Source: Tetrahymena thermophila SB210 (taxonomy: Eukaryota; Ciliophora; Oligohymenophorea; Hymenostomatida; Tetrahymenidae). From it: a stretch of DNA of 64,000 nt. Positions 49,901-61,182 of the stretch are shown here, piece after piece. Position 1 is the first letter of the stretch. Every line of letters starts with the position of its first letter. A program made the translations under genes and the position numbers. The notes below the pieces were generated by a model, which ran no database searches, was not told the origin of the DNA, and saw only the letters and a list, made by a program, of their open reading frames with translations. Where the stretch lies: contig NW_002476418.1 in the NCBI RefSeq assembly GCF_000189635.1, positions 186,001 through 250,000 of the forward strand. The letters run 5' to 3'.

Positions 49901-52900
49901 ACTGATGAAGGGTAAAAGCTGCCTATTGACACTCTGAAAGCACTGACTAGTGAGTTAACTAACAAATAAGTTTTATCTATTTTAAATAACATATCTAGAA
50001 ATAAACAGCTTGTACCTGATTACTTAATAGATAAGTTAATATTATAATTTTATCCTGAACAAGCATGTAATCAAATAATTGAAATTTTTTATAGTATTGC
50101 AAAAAATAATCAAAATATTCCAAGAATACTTTTAGTAAAATTAGAAAAAGGTTTAGATAATCATTTGATTTCTGACCAAATATTATCAATCTTTGCCCTG
50201 CAAGGACAAAAAGGTGAGGAATTATCAGAAAAAGTAATAACTAAGATATGTAATAAGTTTTTAATTACTGACAACGAACCAATCAAACAGGAATTTTTAT
50301 CTACAATTTGTTCTATCATCTAAAAAAGCTTGTTTGATAAACATCTTATAAAAAAAGTTCTAAAGTATGGAATTACACAAGAAAATAAGAATATTGTTGA
50401 AAGTAGCATCATTGGATTTAGGAGCTTTGCTAAGTTTTTAGAGTTAGATGGAGATCAAGAGTGCATAAATGCTTTAGTAGAAAAGGCAGATAATACAAAT
50501 TCTAATGAGTCTATTAAAAAAAATATTCTTACAATATTAGGTTCTTGTAAATTAGACAGTGCTCACAAATAAAAGCTGGAACTATCTAGCTTAGATCCTA
50601 CTACAGACAGTGAATATCTAGAAAAAATATCTAATCTTTCAAAGCAATCTCCATTACTTAAACAAAATTTTAAGCAATTAAATTTCATTATTGATAATTA
50701 TCCCGACTCACAATTCAAAGTAATATATATTTTAATTTAATGCTTAAATAAACAAGATATTTCTGATGAATTAATGAACAGTATAGCAATTTTATCTGCT
50801 AGCACTAAGTCAAGTGACCTAAAGAGATCATGCTATCATTTAGTAAATCAAATTATAGCAACTGGTAGAAAATTTAATGATAAGATCATGTCATTGTTAG
50901 TACGTGACGAAAGTAGGGAGCTAGTACAATCCACTTTAGAACTAGCTGCTAAAAATCAGGAAATTTCATTTCAAGCAAGCCTGTTACTAAGGATTGATAG
51001 TATAAAACCTCCAATTAGTACACAAGATTCAAATAAATTACTTAAAGATATTCATCATGAACTTAGAAATGGATTTGAGCTAACTGATTTTACTATTCAA
51101 AAGTTGTTAGAGATATAATTTTTTGAGCAAAAAATGGAAGACTACTCAAATTTAGAAAATTTCTCCAATATTTTTGCATACATTTTAGTTTAATAACCTA
51201 AATATTGTTCAAATCAAACAATTGTTTCGGTTATCGAACAACGAATATTGTCTAAAAAAGTAAGCAGCGATATCATTAATGGGTATAACAAAATTATCAG
51301 AGAAGGGAGTTATTTAAATTTAGATAATGCAGTCGATACTTTGGCAGAATGCTTGTAAGAGGGTAACTAAACTGAAAAATTGAATTTAGCAATGCTTCGT
51401 TGCATAAGCAGTGCAGCTGAAGTAGCTAAGAATATATCTAAAAAATGTTTATCTGTTCTAGAAAGTAATATAGATAGCTCTGATGAAAATATTAGGAGTT
51501 TATCATTTAGAGGATTATGGGCTGCTTAGGATAAGGGGCATACATCAGAAATATTTAAAATATGGTGCAGTGATGCTATTACTAATTTAAGACTTAAAGT
51601 TAGTACAGAAGTTAAGCTTGATTTAGAATTACTTGATACTCTAGCTTCATTAAAATATTTAGATCTCAACAAGATTGCTCAAAAACCTTAAATTTAATGG
51701 AAGAGAGAGCTATTACTTTCTGATTTACTAGCAAGATTTGATTTAAGTGAGGGAGATTAGTTTAACTTTTATAAAAATTGGATATATATTGAATAAAGTA
51801 AAAAATTTCAAATAGGAAAATCAGAAGAAATACTTAAAGCTCTCATAATTAGTCGAAATAATGACAATTTATCATTTGAGCAGTTAAATGACATCGTAGT
51901 GATATTTTTTTCAACTATTGATTCTGAAACAGCACATAATATATTGTTGAATAGTACTAACAGTTATTTTGATCTAAAGCAAAAGTGGGTAGAACAGTTA
52001 CTATTAGAGCGCATAAACCAAGAAACAAGTAATATTTATATTTAAAAACTTGCTTTTGATATCTGTAACAAATTTGATACTGCAGTAGTTGAAAAATTGC
52101 TAAATTCCATATCCACTATAACATATCTGAGAGAATTTGAACTTTTATTAGATTTTGCTAAAATAAATTAAATCAAAGTGTCCGATATAAATATACAATA
52201 GGCCAGAGTTAATTAATTAATAAGATCATTAGAGCTAAAGATTTTAGGTAATTATTTTCAAGGATCTGTAGATCGTTTTAAGTTAGCTAATATACTTAAT
52301 AATCTTTTAGAGAAAGGATGGGCTCTTGAACAATTAAAAGCCATGTTTATCAATCTTAAATCTTTAAATACCATAGAACAAGTCTTCAAAGAATAAAACC
52401 TTATTTCCATAATTCAAATATTAGATGAATACAAAATTGCCCAGTTTTACCACCAAGATATTTTAACTGTGCTTATGTAGTAAAATCCAGAGGATTGGTT
52501 AAAGGGAATAAATCAAATCGCAGTAAGACATAATTTTCAAACTATAGGCAAGGTAAAAAATACTACTGAGCTAGTGGGTGAATTAAAAAGTAGAAATTTA
52601 CACAACTAATAAGTATTGGAGATGATTGATGGTGGCTTAATTAGCTAGATAGCACAAATTTAAAACACAAGATTAGAAAGTAAAATTTATTTAAATGTGA
52701 GAAATTTAAATAGATCTCAATTAATTATTAAATGGGACAAATCAGATATATAAGAATGGTCCAGAATTGTTAAATCTGATCCTGATAGCTTAAAAAATTA
52801 TAATTCTCTTATTGAGGCACTTGCTGTAATAAAAAGAGCAAATTTTTTACATACAGGCTTTCTTATGACAGATTCTCAAATTTTGAGTTGCTTAGTGACA

Positions 52901-55900
52901 TTACAGGCTAATCAAGATCAGGGAAGACTGTTGCAAATAGCAACTGGTGAGGGTAAATCCACTATTATTAGTGTGCTTGCTATAATTAGTGCGTTGAAAG
53001 GTAAGAAAGTAGATATTATAACTAGTTCGCCAGTACTTGCTGAACGAGATGCTAAGGAAAAAGCTGGACTATATAATATCTTTGGATTAAGCTGTACCGA
53101 TAATAATGATAAATCTGTTTATATTAAAGGAGCTAAACCTTGCTACTAAATGGATATAGTATATGGCGAAGTAGCTCAATTCCAGTTTGATAGTTTAAGA
53201 GATGGATATAGCTAACTTGGTACATTGGATAATAGAAAATATGAAGTTGCAATTATTGATGAAGTAGACAGTATGCTTATTGATGATAGTTCTAAAATTG
53301 CAAGACTCAGTTCTGCTATTGCCGGTATGGATCAACTACAACCTTTATATCATTTTCTATGGCAAAGGCTGATCTCTATGCAAGAGAAAATTGTTGAAAT
53401 TGATGGTAAAATGTGTCTCTTGTATGGTAAAATAAGTTATGAGCACAACAATATTATATTAGAATATGCAGATGAAAAAGGACAGCTTATAAAAGTACCT
53501 GATCTAAAAAACTATATTAAATCTATTAAAGATATAAGTGATATTGGTCAATTTATAGAAGGTGAAATCGAAGTATTTCTTAAAAGTCATCTTTCGGATT
53601 ACATAAATGAACTATTTGAGAATAGTTTTATAAAAATACCTGGTAATTTTAAAGAATTTGTAGAAAATCAAGCATCTAAATGGATAGACAATGCTGTCGT
53701 AGCCTTTGGCTATCAAGAGAATGTACATTATGTCGTACAAGAAGGAGTTATAAAACCTGTAGACTATAACAGCACAGGGATTGTTCAAAGTTCTACTAAT
53801 TGGAGTGATGGTTTGCACTAATTCTTATAGATTAAGCACTCTCTGAAAGTGACTTCTGAGACTTTTATGACAAATTTTAGATCAAATATGGGGTATTTTA
53901 ATAATTATGGTAGTAATCTTTTTGGTCTTACTGGTACCCTTGGGTCTATGAAAGCAAAAGAAGTATTATCAGAAGTTTATAATGTAGATCTTGTCGATAT
54001 CCCTAGTTTGCATCAAAAGCAGTATCTTGAGTTATCTACTGTAGTCACTGCTAATTAAACCAAGTGGTTTAATGAAATATGTTCTTCTGCAATAAATGAA
54101 GCGAATAAGGAAAGAGGAACTTTAATTATTTGTGAAACAATAGAGCACGCTAAACTAATAGCAGAAAATCTTAAATCAGAGTATAGAGCAGGAGCAATAA
54201 AGCTTTACACAATGAATAGCATGAACTAAGAAAGAGAAATAGAAAAAGTCAATCCTGGAGAAATAATAATCGCAACAAATCTTGCAGGGCGAGGAACTGA
54301 TATCAAAACTGATGAAATTGAAAAGAATGGTGGTATGCATGTAATTGTAACCTTTATGCCATCTAATTAGCGTGTTGAAGAGCAAGCATTTGGTAGGACT
54401 GCAAGATAAGGTAAATGTGGTACAGGTTAAATGATATTAAACGCAGTTGACTTAATGGAATATGGTGAATTTAATCCACAGAAAGTAAAAGAGCTAAGGG
54501 ATGGCCTTGAAGTGAAAATATTGAACGAATTTCAAAAGGAAGAACTAAAATTAATAGAGATAAAAGATAAGTTGTTTAATCATTTTTGTTCATTATTAAA
54601 TAAGATACGTCAGAGCATTAGAAAAAAAAGTAAACAGTTGGTTTTTTTTTAAAAAACTACACCATCAGTATACGAGGTTAATCTGCTTTCAGCTATTGAA
54701 GAACAGTGGTCGATGTTTTTACGTAAGATAGATGAGGGATTAATTCCAATTGAAGATGCTGAGAATGAATATTAAGAATTTAGAGTAAAAATTGAAAATG
54801 ATTATAAATGTAATAATGTAATAAAAAATCCTTATTACCACATTTCTATAGCTAACGATTTAGTGATTAATGATTCCTCACTGAATGATAAATACAATCA
54901 GGCGATGAGTCATTTTGATCAAGCAGTTTAGCTTGATTAACACTGCAGCGCAGCGGCATTTGCAGGTAAGGCGTGGCTATTATTAAAAGGTAAAGAAAAG
55001 TTTTGGACTTAAAATGATCAGAGTAGAAATTATAAACAGCAAGCCATTATAGAATTTAGCAAAGCCCTAACTGTTTTAAATGATGAAATGGCGTTATTGA
55101 ATTCTATGCAATTTATACTACAGTAGAGTTAGGCAGACATTAAAAATGATTTATCTAAACAGTTAATTCAAAAGATATAAATTTTAGATTCTTATTCAAA
55201 TAGTTTACAAAATGCTGTCTCTACTATTAAGAAATCACAAAGGTTAATAGACATAACATGCATAAGAAACTACCAAGATAAGAAATAATATATTTAGATA
55301 GTCAATGGTAATAGCAATACTTAATAAAAGAGCACTGATTATAATACTGAAATTTATAAAGTAGCAGTTTCTTATAATGGTCTTGAAAGAAATGGGCTTG
55401 GGGAGATATATCGAGAACTGGGTTGCTATGATGAATTTGAAGTTGTTTTTAATGATTTGACAGTAAGGGAAGATAGTGGTACTATTGACCAAGCTATTGA
55501 TACTATAACGAAAGCCTTTCTTAATTCTAAGCCCTTCTATAATATATTTAATAAGGGTTCTAAAATTCTAGATAACTATAAGAATATTAGTATTAATTTA
55601 ACTCAAGTTAATGCAGAAAGACTAAAATTAATGATAAATCCTGATATTGCAGTCAAAGAAGCAACTAACGTATTACCTTATTCAAGGTTAAATATTGAGT
55701 TTCCAAGATTAGACTCCATTAATGCTAAAAATAAACTCCGTGAAATAAAATCTTAAAATGTTAGTCTTGAAATAACAGGTAAGAAAGATGAAATACTCAC
55801 AGCTATTAGCAATCTTAATGTTCATACTGTAGACTTCTTCAATTCAGAAAATAATATTACTGAATCTGTATATCTCCATAAAGCTAAAGAAAAAATTAGT

Positions 55901-57490
55901 CATATCTAAGAAAGTATTATTAGTATAAAACTTGAAAATTTAGATAGCTTGGTTGTTAATGAAATTATAGATTTATGCCAAAATGCAAGTTTTAGTATTC
56001 ATTTTATAGCAATAACCCTTAAAGAAAGCTTAGGAGGATTAAATGAAGAACAGATCAATGTAAGCTTTAATGATTTGGGGTAAATTGAAGCAATTAAACT
56101 TATTTCCAGTATTAGAAAAAAAAATATGGATTTTAGTTTAGTGTTTAGACATCTAAAAGCGCAGCAGTTAGAATGGATAATTGGAAAAGCATCATTAGAT
56201 CAAGAAAATATTAAAATAAGTAAAGTAAGAACTTTGAGTGAACTTTTTATGGATGAAACTAAACCTATCTTAGAGTTATCAGAATTTGCTGCTAGGGGAA
56301 TTGAGTATTTAGTGGTGATTAATGAAAAAAGATTTATCCCCTGGCGAAGTGTTATAGAAGTTGGAGCTCTTGCTGGTATTCAAATTGCAGTAGGTGGTGT
56401 GTTAATAACAACAGGATTCTGGTCCTCTTTTGGAATGGGCTTAATTACTGAAGGTGCAGCAGATATAATTACTGCTTATGGAGCTTACAGCACAAGGTAA
56501 TTTTCTTGGTCAGATTATTGGAATCAGAAAGCAACTAGTTTAGTTATATCACTGCTATCTTGGGGATGGCAAAGATTAAAAAATGCATGTAATGGAGCTA
56601 AAAATTTATTATTAGAATTAGAATAAGAGGCATTAGAGCAGGTAAGTACCAAAGTTATTATGAATGGTTAAAAAGTAATACTTAAAGAAGCATAAAATCA
56701 AGTTAAAAGTTATGCATCTCACTCTGCATTAAAATATTTCAATCCACAAATTTCCTTATTTATACAAAATTAAGTTAATAGTAAGTTATGCCATTCAAAC
56801 TTAATGGGTTTAATACGTAAGATGTATGCATTAGATAGTATGAGTAAATCACAAAAAAATCTCAGAGGATTAATAGATAGAATAGTGTCTGAAACTATCA
56901 ATCCAGAGAGCATAGGTATAAAAATATTAGATATTTATAATGTCATGCATTAGATTCCAATTATTGTTGATAAAATTCATGACCAGCTAGTTAAAAAATT
57001 TTCCCAAATTGATAAGGAAACGTTACAGATAGCTCAACTGCTACACAAATATTGTCATATAGAAGAAAATGATGCTATATAAATTACTGAAATATTAAAA
57101 AAAGAAGATGTTATAAAAATAGATAACGGGAATTTGGATCAAGTTTAGTATTTTTGCAGTAGTATTACTTGGGAAAAAATTAAAAAATAAGAATATTTTA
57201 GCAAATACATGAAATAATTAACCTTTTATTATGAATACGTAAATCCTCTAGCATTCGAAGCTAACGTGTAAGACCATGGAAACTATAAAAAGCCAAAAAC
57301 TAGCCTTGATAGACTAAATTTTGGTAATCACAACCAACATAAAAGTAAAGTACTCCATTTCTGTAAAACTTTGCATGAAAGCACTTCATCTGTACAAATA
57401 GCAGATCTAAGTCAAATAATTAAATCGGTATCGGATTTAATTATGGAATAATTTATTCAGATTACAGATGAGCTATTGATTTTAAAATGA
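46964..57490 (+). CDS. Giant protein: helical repeats fused to a SecA-type translocase motor
   Basis: One continuous 3509-codon frame, no introns, bounded by an in-frame TGA at 46838 and the terminal TGA at 57488. Start ATG at 46964 (MSNQNQSSKLSSMKNAKEIT). Residues about 60-1900 are alpha-helical, HEAT/armadillo-like (e.g. ALKALGNVILNGQRVLSEKT). FLHTGFLMTDSQILS leads into a SecA DEAD motor: Walker A TGEGKST (about 1995), DIITSSPVLAERDA, Walker B AIIDEVDSMLID (about 2099), NWSDGLHQ (about 2279), FGLTGTLGS (about 2322), ATNLAGRGTDI (about 2437) and the Arg-finger motif QAFGRTARQG (about 2474). All ATPase motifs are intact. The C-terminal ~1000 residues hold TPR-like helices and a Gly-rich hydrophobic stretch near 3134-3179. 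The bacterial C-terminal zinc finger is not seen. Cargo, location and partners are unknown; neither a signal peptide nor a chloroplast context is evident. Confidence 0.9.
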
Positions 57491-58098
57491 AGCAACTATG
57501 TCATCGGAGATCTTACTACTATAATATCTAATAGCATTCAAGACAGAACATTTATTCTAGGTTTTAAAATTCTGTAGATAAGATATGTGTAATTAGCTGA
57601 ATTTCTAAAAATATTAAAATAAAAAATGATTAAATGAAAATTTGCTTGTTTTTTTTTTCTTTTTTAAATCTTTTCTTTTTAACTACGAAGAGTATTTTAT
57701 TTTTTATGCTAAAGTTATTTTTACAATTAAGAGATAAAATTTAATTAAAATTTTCAAATTGAAAAAATAGGATCTAAAAGAAGGCTTAAGTTATTTTATT
57801 CAATTCTATATGAAAAGCAAAACCTTCTTTTTTAGCTAAAAATGTTTGTCTTTAAAAAAGTTCAAAGCAAAAAAATTAATTTACTGTAAAAAATATTTTT
57901 TTATTCTATAAATTTCAAAAAAACTTTCTATATTTTAATTAATTTTTATATTAACTATTAAACAATGACAGCTAAAGTTGAGGCTGGTTTGTAAAAAAAA
58001 TATGGTGATCCATCCACCCATCAATTTTTCATTATTCATCTAAAAATAAATTTTTTAATTATTGAACTAATTTTATTTATTTGGCTTCTTTTTAAATA
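57491..58098. other. Intergenic
   Basis: AT-rich 3' flank of the giant gene. A short Met frame at 57965 (MTAKVEAGLQKKYGDPSTHQ) loses coding character quickly and is not called. Confidence 0.5.
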
Positions 58099-60078
58099 AT
58101 GCAAGATAATTAAGCTAAATCTAATCTTTTTTGTAAATCTTAATGTTTTGTTACTTAAACAGATGTTCCTGTTGGTAATTTATCTTCTATTTATCCCATA
58201 AATAAGTTTGAAATAAATGATAAACCTTTTTTAATTTTTTACAATATAATATCATAAGGAATTGAATTCTAGCTATCAGGTAGTTAAAATAAATTCCCTG
58301 ATCTTCATATTTTATCAAAATATAAAATTTTTAATAAACATTATGAAAATTATATTTGAAAAGCTAATTTAATTGAATAAAAAAAATAAATTAATTTAAT
58401 AATAAAAAGATATAATTAAAGATAAAATAAATAGATTGATAATTGGTTTAGAATTTATTTGTTTGCAGAAAAGCTACGAAAACTTTACAACTAATTAATG
58501 TTTTTTCAATCGATCTTTATGAGTTGGTTTCAGGTTACATTTGTTTAAAATTATTTTGAAATAATCCATTATTGGGTTATTTTGTTTTTGATACTAATAG
58601 CGGAAATTATTATGTAATATTAATTTATCGTTTAGATTTTAAATCCATCTTTACATAATATTTAATTAAATATACCAAATTATTGTTGCTTAATAAGATA
58701 CTATGTATACTAATAAATTAGCTAGAGTATTTGATTAATTAAGACAAAGTTAATATTTATTGATTATTTCCATACATTTTGAAAGTTTGGATCTTCTTCT
58801 TTTTATTTCTCGAGCTTACTAAATATTTAAAATCAATTATAGTTCTAAAGAAAGGAATCAAAATATACTCTACTTTTTTACACTTTTTTAAGTTGATGTA
58901 TTTGCTTTTATAAACTGTCATATCATCAATACTTTAGTTATATATTCAAGATATTAAGAATAGAAGTTTAGAAATATACTGATATTCATTTTTATTTTTA
59001 GTTCTGTCTTTACATAATAACAGATTTTTTAATATATCTAATATACTATCCATACATCTTGATTTAATACGTTATTACTATTCTCATAGCTTTATTATAA
59101 GCTTAGAGTTTAATCATTTAGGGAAATCATTAATTAACAAAAATACTGATAATAAGATGTTTTATATTATTCTGCTCATTTAATTATGAATTTCTTATTT
59201 ATCCTATTTACAATGAACCTCTGAGTAAGTATTATAAAATTTACTGTAAAGGAAAAAGATTCTATCTCCTTTTATCTTAAAGGGTTTTATTCTTGTGTGA
59301 AATAGTTATATATATATATATATTTAGCACTGCTGAATTTTAGCAACAATAAATGATATATTGCTCTAGATAATAATAACTATTTATTTGGTATTTTCTA
59401 TTATTTCTCTCATCTTTATGATAGCTAAAGTCTTTAACTTATTTGAATCGGCCATAGAGATAAAAGGTTTAATTGCTGAAAATATTACTAATCCTAATTA
59501 TTAGTAAATTTAATACTAATTAATCGAAGATTGGCAATAATAATATTTATAATAAATTATTGAGAAAATTAATTAAACAACATTTTTAAATTAATTAACC
59601 ATTATAAACATTAACAAATTAGTTGTTCGTTATGAAAGTGATTTGAATATATAATTTTAGAATTTTTGTTGAAGAGGAAAGACAATCAAAGCTTTTTTAT
59701 TTGCTATGATAACAAATATTGGTTTGCTAAGGATTGTAATAAATTATCAATACTTTTAAGTGATTCAAATGTCCAATAATTTTCTAATTTTTTGATTAAG
59801 TTTAAGTCTCCTTTCATTTATTATCTATATATTGCGTTGAAAGCTAAATTAAGCAAAAAAAATGAAAAGATTTTAGTTAAAAGATTGGTAGCTTAAATAT
59901 TCCATATGAAAATACATTTTAAAAGTTAATCAAAAGGTTTTGAATCTTTAATTAAGATAATGAATGAACAGGAATCAATTATTACAAAAAATATTTTATA
60001 GATTGTTGCCTCCAAAAATTATTTGTCTTCGTCTTAAAAAATAAATTAAATTTAAGTATTGTATGATTTATATGATTG
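58099..60078 (+). pseudogene. Degenerate or unresolved multi-exon coding tract
   Basis: Several plus-strand segments read as plausible protein but in different frames, interrupted by TGA or frame changes: 58163-58359 (VPVGNLSSIYPINKFEINDK), about 58570-58760 (YFVFDTNSGNYYVILIYRLD), about 58760-59150 (HFESLDLLLFISRAYQIF and a related IHLDLIRYYYSHSFIISLEF), about 59410-59640 (VFNLFESAIEIKGLIAE) and 59655-60078 (FFICYDNKYWFAKDCNKLS). They may be exons whose splice sites I could not place, or a decaying gene. No domain is recognisable. Confidence 0.35.
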
Positions 60079-61182
60079 AGATAAATTATCATATTGTATG
60101 CTATATATATATTTATTATTTGCATAATTATTAAATATAAACAGTAAAACTGCCATAATTAATTAACTTCCTACAATTTTCTAGTTTTAGATATTTCTTG
60201 ATTTTTTATCTAAAATTTTTATCTACCATTTAAAATTTATATCTAATTAATATAAAATTTAATTAGATTTATGGGTGTATTGATGATTATCACCAATATT
60301 CGGAGAAAAAATTTTTTTTTTGAGCTGGTGTTAATTAAGGAGGATTTACAGTATATATTTTTTTTGATTTACTTGTTTCTAAAAATGTAAACAACTAGAA
60401 TCCAAAATTTAATAAAATAAGAGAGCTTACATAAATTTTTATTTTTAAAGATTCCATAGATTGCTCATTAAAATCTAAGAATGGCTTTGAGCTATTTTTG
60501 TGTATTATAGATTTTATTAAGTTAATAATTTTTCAATAAAAAATTTTTCTTTTTTAATATAAAAGTAAACATTTATTGTTTTGAATTTTTATCACTTTAG
60601 CTATATTTTTTTAATAGCAAATATATGATCATATCACAAACTTATTTGTCTATAATAAGCTTTTTAAGTGTATACATTTAAAAATTCCATAAGGAATATC
60701 TTTTAAAATACTCAATAAACTTTTTAAATTTTAAAATATTTTTTAATTCTTCTAAGATGTTCAATTTTTTTATCATATTTTGTAATTGTTGAAAAACAAA
60801 AAATTTGTGTAAAAATTTAAATAAATCATTTTAAAGATTAATAATTGAAATATTTTAACTGGTTTAACAATCAAAAATCAAATTTTTAATAGAATCTAAG
60901 AGAGAAAAACATTTTAAGATTACTGAAAAATTATTAAAACAAAAATAAATCATATTTATCAATAATGTTACTGAGTGAGTATTACGGAAATTTTTATAAA
61001 TTTTGAAAAGACTATGATTGGCTTTAACAATTGCTTAAAAACCTTATTTTAATTAGTGACAAAATATCATAATTAATAAAAAAAATTAGAGAAATTTAAC
61101 ATTAAAGATTTAACAAGTAAATTTACTTTTTAAAAAGTTATTCAGTGTAAATCATAAGTTTTGTGCTGTTTCTCATAATTAA
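60079..61182. other. Intergenic
   Basis: AT-rich. Holds a weak inverted match (60269-60297) to 58003-58026 and the second T-run GAGCTGGT motif (60312-60328). Confidence 0.5.

Noticed and set aside
53612-54385. Minus-strand frames opposite the SecA motor
   Set aside because: The plus strand encodes conserved ATPase motifs at the same bases.
57965-58060. Small gene starting MTAKVEAGLQ
   Set aside because: Coding character is lost within about 20 codons and no credible splice extends it.
59310-59332. TA dinucleotide run
   Set aside because: Simple microsatellite of a kind expected in DNA this AT-rich.
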